Source of the DNA: Opeltia flavorubescens
Taxonomy: Eukaryota > Ascomycota > Lecanoromycetes > Teloschistales > Teloschistaceae
DNA: 64,000 bases
Assembly: GCA_000442125.1 (NCBI GenBank)
Contig: KE546973.1
Location: 1,054,001 to 1,118,000 of the forward strand
Reading direction: 5' to 3'
This document shows, piece after piece, positions 52,260-64,000 of the stretch. The notes beneath the pieces were generated by a model. The model saw only the letters and a list, made by a program, of their open reading frames with translations. It was not told the origin of the DNA and ran no database searches. A program made the translations under genes and the position numbers. Numbering within the stretch: the stretch's first letter is position 1; each line of letters starts with the position of its first letter.

Positions 52260-55200
52260 ATTTTAATTACTTCTTAATTATAAAAAGTTGCCTAGTAAAA
52301 TAGCGAGAGGAATTTAAAAAGGAAAACCTCGCGTATAGACTTTAAAATAGCTAAAAGCCTTATAAAAAGACTAAATTATAGAGTTTAATAATAATAAGTA
52401 AAATCCGCTTAAAAATTCAAATAGAAATAATAAAAATAATCTAGCGAACGAATCTTCGTTTAATAAGAAAAATAATAGAATAATAAATAATTAAATAAAC
52501 GAAGCTTTTAATAAATTAATTTTATTAAAGGAAAAAACTAGGGTATAAATACTATAAGTTTAGTTTTATATTTAGGAACTAGAGTTAAAGAATAAATTAT
52601 TAGAAACTCGTTTACGAATCGCTAAGCTAGAAGCTAGCGTAGGCTATTAAAAGTAATATAATAATAATTATTAGTAGTCTTCTTTAAATATTAAAAAGAA
52701 AGTTAATAGATTAAAAATATTTAGTAAATAATTATATACTAAATATAAAGATTTAGTATAGTAGTTTATTAATTATAAAAAATATATTAATATTTTATAG
52801 AAGGATTTTTTTATAAAAAAAAAAAAGTTTATTAAATAACTTTTAGGTTTAATAATAAATCTAAAGCTTAATAATGTAATTATATTAAACTATTAAACGC
52901 TAGAAATAAATTACTTATTTAAAATAATTTTACCGAGTATTATAAAAATATATTTAATAATCCGGCGATCCGGAATATATAAATAGAAGCCTAGCTAAAA
53001 TTTATAAAGCAGCTAGAATTATAGTTAGTATTTATATTTACCTAGTATTTCTAGTAGTAATATAGCGATTTAGATTATTTAATAGATAAATTTATAAAAA
53101 TTTTTTATTTATAAACTAAAGTAAATAAATAAATTAATAATAAAATATTATAAAGTTTTAAAAAATTAAAAACCTATTAAATTTTTTTAATAAAATATAT
53201 TATATTAAAGTAATATTTATAAAAAATAGATACTATATTTAAATTAAGGTATAAAATATTTAATAAAAATATTTAATAGAAATATTTAATCCTTTAAACG
53301 AAGTAGTCGGAAAAGAGATTTATTAAAAAAAAAAAAGTTTAAATTATAGTAAAAATAATAGTTAAAATCTAATTAAATATCTAAAGGAATATAAAAAAAT
53401 AGTATTTAAAATAAAATATTAGATTTATAAAGCTAAAAAATATAAAGCGGATAATCCTATATATTTTAAGTTTATAAAAAGATAAAATAAATATAATAAA
53501 GGAAAAGGAATATAAAAAAAAAAAAAATTCTAGTATATATTATTATTATATTAGAATTACCTATAATTAAATAGTAAATATCTATTATAATAGTCTTTTT
53601 ATATATTAATACTTTTATAGAATTTTAAATAGCTTATTACTTAGTTAATTCTAATATAAAAAAAAATTTTATTTTATAAATATTTATTAAAAAAATTTTT
53701 TTATTTAAAAACCGAATAGCTCTAGAGTAAATTAAAGCGGTAGATAGTTATTAGATTCTATTTTATAATTTCTACCTATTAGATATAAATTTAATAGATA
53801 ATTATAGGGTAAAAAAGTATTAAAAGAATAATTATTATATAATAAATATATATAGGTATAATACGATTTTAAGCTACTTTTAATTAATAAAAATAGACTT
53901 TAATATTCGCTAGCGAAATTAGAAATAAATTTATAAAAATACTTTTACTATTTATAAGGCGGTATTAAATTAAGTCGGTATTTATATTATAAAAAAATTT
54001 ATTAAATTAACGATACTAGTAATAAAAAAAAAGAATAGTATATAAATTATATGTTTTTATTAATTAATATTTAACCTAAAAGTAAAAATAGTTATTTTAG
54101 AAATAGCGAGATATAATATAATATAGGCTAAAGATTTTAAAATTCCGCTGGTTTTATAAAACTTAATAGAGTTCTTTTTAAAAAAATTTACTAATAGTTT
54201 AAATATATATAATTAGATAGAATATTCTATAAATTTAAAGCTAAATAAATAACTAAAAATAGACCTAATCTATAATATATTACTAAATAAATTAGCGGTA
54301 ATTTAAGACTACCTCGTTAGTATATAAATTAAAGGCTAGATAAAGCCTTTAAATAATTTAATTAAAGTATTAGTATTATTTATTAAAAAGGCTAATAATA
54401 GTTTATAATTATATATAAATTATAAAGGGTTTAATAAAATTATTATTAAAAATAAATATTTTTTACCTTTATTATCGGAAACCTTAAATAAATTTATATA
54501 TATAAAACGATTTATTAAAATTAATATTTATAATATTTATTATTATATTTAAATTAAATAAAAAAATAAATAAAAAACTATATTTTAAACTCGCTATAAA
54601 TAGTTTAAATATTAAATTATACTATTTAACTTTATAAATACTTTTATTATATTCTAATTATATATTAATAAGGCGTTATAATTTTATTTAGATATATTTT
54701 ATATAATCTATTTAAATAATATATTAATTTACTTTAAAAATAAAAAAAAGGATTAAAAGTATATTTATATAGTTATTAAGGCTCTATTAAAATATTATTT
54801 ATATATAAAGCTATTAAAATATATTTTTAATTATACTAAAATTATATTTTTAAACTTTATAGTAGATTAATAAAAAATTTATATAGAATTTTTAAAAATC
54901 GAAGCTATAAATAAATAGTTAGTACTAGAAAATATAAAGGATATTCTAGTATTTTTAGAATTTATAGAATTTTATAGGCGATTTATAAAAGGCTTTTTAT
55001 AAATAGCTATTTTTTTAACCGACTTAATACGAGGTATAAAAAAAAGGTAGACTAGACCTAAATTTATTTAATTTAAAAAAGTATAAAAAGCTTTTAAAAA
55101 ACTATAAAAATTTTTTATTTTAGCCTTTATTTTATAATATTATAATATAAATACTAAAATTTATATAAAAACGGATACGTTAAAATATAAAACAGAAGGG

Positions 55201-58200
55201 ATTTTTAGCTAAAAATTAGAAAAAAGTTTATACTAGTATTAAATAGTATTCTTTAACTATAAATTTAAAAGTATAAAATTCTATTAGAATATATATAATA
55301 AAGAGCTTTATATTATAGTACTAGGTTTTAAAAATTAACAATATTATTAATAAAAAGCTAAAAAAGTAATTTATATAATTATAAATTATAATAATTTTAG
55401 ATATTTTATAATTATAAAAGAGTTTACTATAAAGTAAGTATAGTAAGTAAAAAAACTAGTTATATTTAATTTCTATATAGAGTACCGAAAGAGTTTATTA
55501 AATCTAGCCGATAAATTATTTAAAAAGCCTAATATTATAAAACTTAATAGTAGCGAGGATAATAATAATAACTTTATATCTACCCTATAAAATAAACTTC
55601 GTAATAAAAATTACTAGCTTAAATTATAAAAAAAAATAGAGTATTTATAAGAATTTGATTTATAATAATTTTAATAGTATAATTAAATAGTATAACTATT
55701 ATAAATACCTTTACTATTTATAAGAATAAGGAAAAATTTAAGAAAATTTATAGGTTTTTAAATTTTATAAACTCCCGGTTTTTAGTTTAATAGGTTACTA
55801 AATTAGAAAAATTCTTTTTAAATATATAATTATCTATAATAAAATAGCTTTTTAAGTTTTAATAAAAGGACGCTTTTATTATAAAAAAGAATAATATTAA
55901 AGATTTACTACTAATTGGGAAAAATTTTTAAAATAGAAAGTTAAAGAGGATAAACTACTTTAAAAAAGCCTAATAATCTATATATCTAATAATTTAGCGA
56001 TAAAAAAAGAAGTTTTTTATATAAATTATAATAATTTTAAAGCGGGTTATTTTATAAAGAAAAAAATAAAGGATTCGGTTTATAAAAAATATTATTAGTT
56101 AAATATAATTAAAAAAATAGAAAATTATTATAAAATATATTCTAACTATTAAAAAGTATAAATTTACTATTATAAACTTTATAGCTAATTAAAATTAATT
56201 TTATTAAAAGATATAAAACTATTCTATATAATAATAATAGATTTTATTAATAATTTATTATCTATAACCGACCTTTATATAGAAAGGACCTGCGATTTAA
56301 TTTTTATATTAGTAGATAAATTAATTAACTATATAATTTATATTTCTACTATTAAAGATATTAATATAAAAAGGTTTATAAAGCTATTATAGCGCGAATT
56401 TATGAAATACTATAAAGTTATACGGGAAATTATTAATAATAAAGGGTCGCTCTTTATAAATAAATTTTAAAGTATTTTTTATTATTATTTAAGTATTAAA
56501 AGGAAATTTAATACTATATTTTATTTTTAAACTAATAGTTAAATAAAATATTAAAACTAAACCTTAAAATATTATTTATAAATTTATTATAATTATAAAT
56601 AGGATAATTAGTTAGAACTATTATCTTTAATAGAGTTTGCCTATAATAATAATATATATATAAATACTAGTAAACCGCTAAATAAATTATTTAAAGAGTA
56701 TATTACTATTTTAGAAATTAAATTTAAAGATATAATTTTTAAAAAAAAAACGGCTTTAATATTTAAAAAAGTAAATTAATTAAAAAATTTAAAAAAATAT
56801 TTAATTAAGCTCTATAAAAAGGTTTTGAAGTAGTAAATAAAATATTATAATATTTATTATAAAACTATAAACTTTTAAAAAAATAATAAAATACTATTAT
56901 AGAATATTAATATCTATAGTTTAAAGAGTAAAAAAAACTAGATTATAGATAATTAAGGCCTTTTAAGGTCCTAAAAAAAGTTAATAAATAAACTTATTTT
57001 TTTAAACTATTTAAATAATATAGAAGGATTTACTTTATATTTTATATTAGCTTATTTAAACTATAATACTTTTATAGTAAAAACTCTAAATTTTAACCTA
57101 TTTTAGTAGAAAATAAAAAAGAATAAAAAATAGAATAAACACTCGATAAATATATAATTAAAGGTAAACTCTAATATTTAATTTATTAAATTAATATTAT
57201 ACCTTTTAAAGATTCTTAAAAACTAGTTAATAATTTAAATAATATAAAAGAATCTATTAAAGATTTTAAGTAAATAAAACTAAAGATAGGTATAATAAAA
57301 AGAATAAAGGCTAGAATAAAAAGTATATTTAAAGGTAAAAAGAAAAGGGGTAAACTATATAAAATCTATTAATTATTTAAAAAATTATTATTAGGAATTT
57401 ATATATAAATTAAAGAATTTATATTATTATACTAGTTTAAATTAATTATTATTCTTATAAACTAGTTTATAATATACCCGTATTTTTAAATAAAACAAGT
57501 AATTATTATATTTAAAAATAAATTATTAATAAAAGTTTTAAATAAATAGTTAAAAGAATAATTATCGATATATATTTTTTTAGCGATTTACCGAATATTA
57601 TTTATTATATTTTATAGTAAAATAGAAGCCTTTTCTATTATAAAAGCAGGGGGTTTAACCGTACCTACTACTATTAAAATAGTAGTATTAATAGGCCCGC
57701 GTTCTATAGAAAACTTTATTTTAAATTCTTAAAAATATCGCTACTAGAAAATAAAAGTAACCTTAAAGTTCGCTTTTAAATAGGGGTACTAGTAAAAATT
57801 TCTAAATATATATAACCTTTTTTAAAAATAGATATCCTACTTATATTAATAGTTAATAGAAGAATAGTAATTATATTTAGTAGCTTTTTTTATAAATATA
57901 TAATAGATATATATAAAGTTTATTATAAAACGTTTAATATATTATATATATTAAATCGGATTTTTACTAATTAAAAAAAATTATATTAATATTTAGCTTA
58001 AAAAATTTAAAAATTTAAATAATTATTTAAAAATATTATTAAAACTATAAATTATAGAATTATAATTTTAATATTTAAAAGATCTATTTTCTATATATTT
58101 TTAAACTACGGCTTCTTCTTATAATCTTCTTTAAATAAAAGGGCTATAGTAAAGGTTATATAGAAAATTAAAAAAAATTAATTTTAAATTTATCTATCTA

Positions 58201-59230
58201 TTAGGTTAGCTAGAATTCGTAAAATTAAGCGAAAATTTTAAAGAAATAAGGGGAATTTATAATTCTAGCGCTGTAATTTAGTAAATAAATTATAATAGTA
58301 GATAGAAATTATATTTATATAGTAGATTATAACTTTAAGCTTAAAGTAAAAAAAAAACTATAAAAAGTTTACAGCTTAATAAGAAATAAAATTCTAAAAA
58401 GGGGTATAATTATCTGAATATTTTAAGAAATATTCGCTAGAAAGATATTATAAAGGTAAAAAGGGGTTTAATAAATAGTAGCTAAATAAAAGGGTAATTA
58501 TTTACTTTTTTACTATATTTATAACTCATTAAAGAATATAATTTTAAAGGAAATTCTAGCCTATTCTATACCTACTACTATATACTTTTTAAAAGTAAAC
58601 TAAAGCCGAAAATTAAGCTTTAAATAATTTTATATAGTAAAAAATAGTTTAATACTACTAAAATAAGTTTAAAATATTTTATTACTATATAATAAATAAA
58701 ATAATATTCTAGAAAAGGAAATTATATAATAAAAATATTATTTATTTATAAATTTAATATTTAAAAATAATTTAATATAGCTAAAAATTAAAGTTTATAA
58801 ATTCTACCTTTTAAAAAAATTTTAAAAAAGTTTTATACTATTTTAAATTATTTTATAATAAATAAAAAAATAAAATTTTAATATATTTACCCGCGAGTTT
58901 AATTTTTCGGATTTTATAGAATAATATTAAATAGATATTATAAACGAGAAGTTTATAGTTTATAAATATTTAAATAAAATTAAAATAATTAATTTAACCT
59001 ATTTAAATTAATTAAATAATTTTAAAGGATAATTACGCTTTTAACTAAACTATAAAATATTTAAATTTTATAATTATATATAAAGTCCGTTTATTTATAA
59101 TTTACGAGGTTAATTTTTATAAATTCTAATACAGCTGTATACCGGCTAATAGAAGGTAGAAGTATACTATATAAACTTATTACCTATTAATAGGACTTAA
59201 AGGATTAAATCTAGTTAAAAAAGATATAAT

Positions 59231-59443
59231 TATAAAACCGGAGGCCTAGCGGGTATAAAATTTATAGAAGGTAGGGCTATACTTAATATAAGTAGCGCCT
59301 ATATTTAATAAAAACCCTATAGGCTTTAAGCTATTAATTCTTTAGTAATTAGTTCTACTATTATCTAGATAAGCGTTTTCTATATTCTGCTACGCAGCTC
59401 CGTTAACCCGAGGTTCGCAGGCTGTTTATCTAGCAACTTTACA
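59231..59443 (+). repeat. Gypsy-B 3' LTR, copy 3 (213 bp)
   Basis: Pair of 52047-52259. The end CTTTACA retains the original terminal CA. It is followed by ATTTT, the mutated partner of TSD ATTCT. Confidence 0.9.
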
Positions 59444-59544
59444 ATTTTTATTTTTTATTTAATTATTTTTTAATAAAAAAATTAGTTTATTTAAATTAAA
59501 TCCTTTAAAATTAAATATTATCAAAAGTATTTTTTTAATTCCCG

Positions 59545-59757
59545 TGTAGGGTCGCTAGGCAAGCAGCCTGCGAACCTCGGGTCAACGGAGCTGCGTAGCA
59601 GAATGTAGAAGACGCCTGTCTAGATAATAGTAGAACTAATTGCTAAAGAATTAGCAGCCTAAAGCCCGCAGGGTTTTCATTAAGTGTGGGCGCTACCCGT
59701 ATTAGGTATAGCCCCACCTCCTGCGAATTTCACACCCGCTGGGCCTCCGGCCTTACA
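59545..59757 (-). repeat. Solo Gypsy-B LTR, nearly pristine (213 bp)
   Basis: A complete LTR with intact TG...CA ends (+ strand TGTAGGGTCG to GGCCTTACA) and perfect 5-bp target duplications TCCCG at 59540-59544 and 59758-59762. No internal Gypsy-B sequence adjoins it on either side. CpA/TpG sites are plentiful, so it has not been visibly mutated by RIP. A solo LTR normally forms by recombination between the two LTRs of a full element. It preserves the ancestral state of the other seven Gypsy-B LTRs here. Confidence 0.93.
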
Positions 59758-59762
59758 TCCCG

Positions 59763-60160
59763 CTTATATTAAGATAAACGTTTAATTTATATATTTTAGA
59801 TATATTATTACTATTAGTAAATATTATTTATTAAAAAATTAAATTACTATAATAATTATTATTTTTTTAATAAAAACTTTATATATTTTTATAAAAAAGC
59901 CCGAAATTTTTTTAAAAAAATTTATAGAAAAAGTTTATTTATTTTATTAAAAAATAGATTTTTTATTTAAAAAATTAAAAATTTTAAAAATTATAAAATT
60001 CGAAATAATTAATTTATTTAATTTTTTAATTATTAATTATTAGCTTTTTTTCATTTAGTTATTCCTGCTAAATATAGTAAAAATATTTAATAATTAAAAA
60101 ATTAAATAAATTAATTATTCCTTTTTAAATATTTTTTTTAAAATTTTTTAATTTTTTATA
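59763..60160. other. Unassigned AT-rich tract
   Basis: About 400 bp with no frame or terminal repeat. The stretch ATAAACGTTTAATTTA near 59774 resembles ATAAACGTTCAATTTA near 52021, a short similarity of uncertain meaning. Confidence 0.45.
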
Positions 60161-60452
60161 AGCTCTAATAGGCTTTTTAGCCCTATTAGATTTTTTAGCT
60201 CTATAAGGCTTTTCAGCCCTACCAGCTATTTCAGCCCTACCAGCTATTCCAGCTCTATAAGCTTTTTTAGTAAGCGTATAATGAAAATCGCCAGCGCAAA
60301 TCTTTTATCGTTTATAACGCCACTAGTTTTTATCTAAATTTCAAATTTTTTATAGTATTAGAATACGCCTATTAAGCGCTTTAAATTGAACTACTATATA
60401 TATTACTATATACGAAAATAACGGAGTTATTCTAACTATAAAATCTAGCTGG
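60161..60452. mobile_element. Helitron-related fragment with a minisatellite
   Basis: The part from about 60280 to 60452 matches the middle of the short Helitrons (the stretch around CGCCACTAGTTTTTATC, then TATTAAGCGCTTTAAA, ending at AGCTGG) in the same orientation as 50613-51019. Similarity stops there: the 5'-terminal ~130 bp of that family are absent. To its left, 60161-60270 holds degenerate tandem units around CAGCCCTACCAGCTATT, which are the reverse complement of the units in the 50613 copy. It is either a truncated or rearranged copy or a third subfamily with a different end. Confidence 0.6.
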
Positions 60453-60871
60453 ATTCTAATATTCCTCGCTTATTAAACGCAGCTTATTACTAATAGATAA
60501 GCGGGTAAAAATTAATTTTTTATATAAACTGGACCCTTTCTTTACTGAATCTATTATAAAAAAAGTAGATAAATTTAATACTATATTAAATATACTATTT
60601 TATTTAGTTAAAAAAAAATTAAAATTTTAATAATTAAAAAATATTAAATTTATTATTTTTAATTGATTATTTTTTATTTTATCAAATAAAATACTATTGA
60701 AATTTCGTTAATATTTTAATTTAAGCTATAATAATAAAGTAAAATAAATAGAAATTAAATCTATAATATAGATAAATATTTATCTAGGTAAAATTATCCT
60801 TGAATTTTTTTATAAAATTGTTTAATATATTATTTATTTTAATAATTAAAAGAAACGATTTAAATTATATA
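60453..60871. other. Unassigned AT-rich tract
   Basis: About 420 bp. A few less-mutated words (near 60465-60535) include an imperfect inverted pair around CGCTTATTAAACGC and GATAAGCGGG. No frame or element was recognised. Its last eight bases are the left target duplication of the hAT-like MITE. Confidence 0.45.
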
Positions 60872-61336
60872 TAGACTGGTTAATCGACCGGGTTTTATAG
60901 ATAAAATTAGGAACCGAAACCGACCCGAATCGGGTTATAAATTTTTATAACCCGATCTAGACGGTTTTAAATTAAATCCAGGGATTTAGGTTTAATCTAA
61001 TTTTAGTATAAATTATTAAATATAATAGAATTTTATAAAAATAGCGCTAATTTAAAAATAATAATAATAAATATATTAATATTTAAATTTATTAATTAAT
61101 TATTTATATAATTTAAAGTTTATTTAATATTATAAATTAATTTATAACGATTTTATTTAATTAATTATTAAATTTTTTATTATTTTAATACTAAAATCGG
61201 TCGGGTTAAATTATAATCAGTCGACTGAATATAATATAAATTTAACCCGATTATAAATTAGGTCGGGTTTTAATTTTAAAAATTAGTACTAATCTAGATT
61301 CGATTCGACCTAATCCGACCCGATTTAACTAGTCTA
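60872..61336. mobile_element. hAT-like MITE (465 bp)
   Basis: The terminal inverted repeats are TAGACTGGTTAATCGACCGG at the left and, reverse-complemented, TAGACTAGTTAAATCGGGTC at the right. They are flanked by perfect 8-bp duplications ATTATATA (60864-60871 and 61337-61344). The 8-bp duplication and the TAGACTGGTTAA-type ends point to the hAT superfamily. Subterminal regions contain several CCGACCCGA/TCGGGT words on both strands, a common hAT transposase-binding arrangement. The interior is AT-rich and non-coding. No autonomous partner was seen in the window. Confidence 0.88.
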
Positions 61337-61344
61337 ATTATATA

Positions 61345-62400
61345 TATTTAATTTAATAAGAAAGTATTTTTTCGTTAATTTATAATAAAATAAGCTATTT
61401 GTAGTAAATAAAAATATATAAAAATTTAATAAAAAGTATTTATTTATATATAATATATTAATAAAATTTTACGAATTTATAAATTATTATTTATAATATT
61501 AGATAAATTAAGCGTCTAGATAAATATTTTGTAAATTTCTATAGCCTATTTTTACGTATATTTAACTATTCTATATTATTATTATTAATTTTTTTCTAGG
61601 GCTTTTTATATTATAAATTATATATAATTTAAGTTTGTATCCTTTAAAAGAATTAAATAAATTTTTAATATATATAATTTCGATATATTATTATTATTTT
61701 ATAAAAAGGCTAATGGCTATTAATAAATTTAAAATCTCTAGATAGTTTATATTTAATAGTATTCTAATTTATAATTATAAAAAGTTTAAAATATTAATTT
61801 TTTATTCTTTTAAAAAAGTAGAATATTAAATATCTAATAATAAAAAAAATAAATAAAAGGGAAAAAAGATATTATTTATTAGATAATATAATTATTAAAA
61901 TAATATAGTATTTATTTATATTTCTAGGTATCTTTTTTTAGATTGATTATTTTATTTATAATTTTAATTATTTTATTTATGTTTTAAATTATAAAAAAAA
62001 AATTATTAAAATTATTTAACTATTAAAATCGATAATTATTAAAATTTTTTTTTATTAGAGTATTAATTTTACCGCTAATTATATTATTAGTAATTATTTT
62101 ATCGATATTTCTATTTTTTATTTTATAATATTAACTATATATTTTATTATACCTCGATTTTCTTTACAAAATTTTATATTCAAATTAAATTTTTAAAAGT
62201 TTCAATAAATATATAAAATTTTATATCAATTTATAAAAAAATTTATATAAATTAAATATATTATATATTAACTCTAATTATAATTAATAATAATAGACTT
62301 TTTTATATATAGTTTTATAGATTTTTTATATTCTATATAATTTATTCTATATAATTTATCTTATATATTCTATTTTATATAAATTCTATACAATAAAATA
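61345..62400. other. Unassigned AT-rich tract
   Basis: About 1.06 kb without a convincing frame. Near its right end (62327-62392) a degenerate repeat of about 16-17 bp based on TTCTATATAATTTAT occurs three to four times. It ends at the A that forms the insertion site of the next short Helitron. Confidence 0.5.
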
Positions 62401-62808
62401 CTAGTACTAGGCTACTGTTCTAGTAGGATTTTACTGCTGGTAGCTGGCAGCTAGTAGAACTGGTAGCTAGTTTAGCGCTAAAAATCTGCTTCTATAATCG
62501 TAATTTTAGAGAATAAAACTTTTTTAAAGCGATTACGCAATTATTTTTCGTCCGATTCTATTGAAAAATAAATTATTAAAAAACGTTTATTAAACGCTTT
62601 AAATAAAACTACTATATATATTTTTATATACAAAATTAACGAAGTTATTTAACTATAAAAAAATCAGCAATTTTAATAGTCGAAATATAAAAACGCGCGA
62701 GGCTTAAAATATACTTATTTATCTTTATTTAATACTAATTAATAAGGTTTATATTTATTTTAGATCGGTAAGCTAAAAAAAAATATTTTTTAATATATAT
62801 ATATATAA
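62401..62808 (-). mobile_element. Non-autonomous Helitron, subfamily 1 (408 bp)
   Basis: On the minus strand the 5' end TTATATATA...TTAAAAA (GG mutated to AA) follows an A at 62809's complement, and CTAG (+ 62401-62404) ends it against A at 62400. It aligns with 13181-13571 over its whole length, including the bases 77-135 that differ in the 50613 copy. The terminal TA run is a few units longer. It is moderately mutated and non-coding. Confidence 0.85.
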
Positions 62809-63233
62809 TTTATTGTTCTAAAAATAAATATTTTATATTTTTAATAAATTTATTAATAAAATTTTAAAATAGTAGAACTTTAAATACTTTTTTTTAATAC
62901 TATCTAGCTTTTTAGAATGATTTATTATAGTATATTTTTAGTAATATAAAAATATATTATTTTTTACTACTAATTTATTGATAATATATATAGAATTTTT
63001 AATTGTATTTATAAAAGTATTAATATTTTAGAATAAAAATTTATTATAAATAAAAATAATATTATTTATATTATCAAAATCTAGTATATTTAAATATAAA
63101 AATTTAAGCTCGAAAACTTTAAATTATATATATTATTTAGTATTTAGCCTAATATTATATTTTTTCAAGCTTTTAAACCTAAATAATCCTAATAAATTAA
63201 TTAGTTTTTATCTAGCGGTACTAGCTACTTTCT
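62809..63233. other. Unassigned AT-rich tract
   Basis: About 425 bp between the short Helitron and Gypsy-A copy 3. I see no frame, terminal repeat or known element. Confidence 0.45.
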
Positions 63234-64000
63234 TATTGCGGCTACACCGTATAGGTAGAAGGCTGATACAGTAGATAGGGCTGAATGGCTACCGTGGCTC
63301 GAAGGAGAAATATCTTTTATAATAATTTAAAGGATTTAACCGACTTTATTATTATACTAGCTTTTATTATAACTATTTTTTATATTAAAAAGTTCTAAAA
63401 GTATATTAAGCGGTTTTTAGAATAGAATCGGGCCTTTATAGTAATCTTTAAAGTTTATACCAACTATATTTATAAAAAAAGTTTAGATTTATACCGTTCT
63501 TTAATATAGGAGTTTTCTAGTAACCGGATAATTTAAATTAGTATAGTTTCTATTATTATTTATTTTATAAATTAAAGCGAGTATTTATAGATCTTTATTA
63601 AAATAATAAATAATTTTTATAATAATATTACTATAGTTTTTAAAGATAAAAGCTTTTAAGTTTATATTTAAAAACTAACTATAAATTTTTTTTAGGATAA
63701 TTTAAATATATACTTTTATTTTTTTAATTTATAAGAAGATTTATAATAGTTTAATAAACTTATAAATATTATTAAATTTATTAATATATTTAAATAATAA
63801 AACTATATTTTTTTTAATACTAAATCTAATCTACTCTATTTAGTAAAATTAAAAAGTAATATTATACCGCCGCTAGATATAATAAAAATCCTATTATAAG
63901 AACAATAAGGTAGATTTAGAGATAATAATAATTTATTATAATAATAGTAAGTTTTTTTAAATAAATAACTACTTATAAACGCCTATCTAGTTTAGCTATT
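63234..64000 (+). mobile_element. Gypsy-A copy 3, 5' end (fossil, runs out of the window)
   Basis: It starts with about 75 bp of Gypsy-A LTR (to about 63308), then jumps directly into gag-region sequence that matches 40220 downward of copy 2. The rest of the LTR and the first ~200 bp of the internal region are missing. The LTR part retains TG/CA sites, while the gag part is mutated like the other copies. It is broken by many stops; the remainder lies right of the window. Confidence 0.8.

Larger units (their letters stand above)
52047..59443 (+). mobile_element. Gypsy-B copy 3 (fossil Ty3/Gypsy chromovirus, 7.4 kb, full length)
   Basis: LTRs lie at 52047-52259 and 59231-59443, with TSD ATTCT/ATTTT (52042-52046 and 59444-59448), differing by one C-to-T step. 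Parts in order: gag with a charged helical region about 52400-53600; protease about 53750-54000; reverse transcriptase about 54200-55050, ending in a recognisable FYRRFI-type stretch; RNase H about 55130-55600; integrase about 55900-56900; and chromodomain about 57110-57280. Roughly 1.9 kb more internal sequence precedes the 3' LTR, which is unusual. It is broken, with dozens of RIP-type stops, but is the best preserved Gypsy-B in the window and the best guide to the other two. Confidence 0.92.

Noticed and set aside
59545-59757. A GC-rich island as a host gene fragment or structural RNA.
   Set aside because: It matches the Gypsy-B LTRs over its full 213 bp and has a perfect 5-bp target duplication.

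Overview
The window is a host-gene-free block of nested, mutated transposable elements from a filamentous ascomycete (Pezizomycotina). Three observations support this. CpA/TpG dinucleotides are almost absent while TpA is hugely over-represented and CpG partly survives, which is the classical signature of repeat-induced point mutation (RIP). The elements are fungal types: two Ty3/Gypsy chromovirus families, a Helitron family with short non-autonomous relatives, and a hAT-type MITE. Every long frame is riddled with TAA/TAG codons at former Gln/Trp positions. No tRNA, rRNA or host gene was recognised. The setting resembles an AT-isochore, pericentromeric or subtelomeric repeat block.

Layout, left to right. 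Gypsy-A copy 1 (1-2701 plus 10805-13177, + strand, 5' end outside the window) is split by Helitron copy 1 (2702-10804, +). A short non-autonomous Helitron (13181-13571, -) sits 3 bp beyond its 3' LTR. Gypsy-B copy 1 (14514-21880, +) has 213-bp LTRs and TSD TATAA. A nest follows: Helitron copy 2 (22200-27877 plus 45770-48211, +) contains a three-LTR Gypsy-B array (27878-45769, -, TSD ATATA), which contains Gypsy-A copy 2 (33436-40624, -). Beyond it lie an unassigned AT-rich tract, a nearly unmutated non-autonomous Helitron (50613-51019, -), Gypsy-B copy 3 (52047-59443, +), a nearly pristine solo Gypsy-B LTR (59545-59757, -, TSD TCCCG), a Helitron-related fragment with a minisatellite (60161-60452), a hAT-like MITE (60872-61336, TSD ATTATATA), another non-autonomous Helitron (62401-62808, -) and the 5' end of Gypsy-A copy 3 (63234 to the window end, +).

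The most informative element is the 8.1-kb Helitron. Its Rep/helicase frame (3745-8337, 1531 codons) shows no net indel despite heavy RIP. It carries a convergent antisense gene of about 570 codons (8602-10316), also present in copy 2, whose product I do not recognise. A zinc-finger-like frame lies just upstream of Rep. The short Helitrons share the 5' terminus of the autonomous element but end in a different 3' hairpin plus CTAG.

Insertion order can be read from the nesting: Helitron copy 2, then the Gypsy-B array, then Gypsy-A copy 2. RIP load agrees, since the inner element is less eroded than its hosts. The short elements (about 210-410 bp) include the only near-unmutated sequences, consistent with their falling below the length RIP detects or having arrived late.
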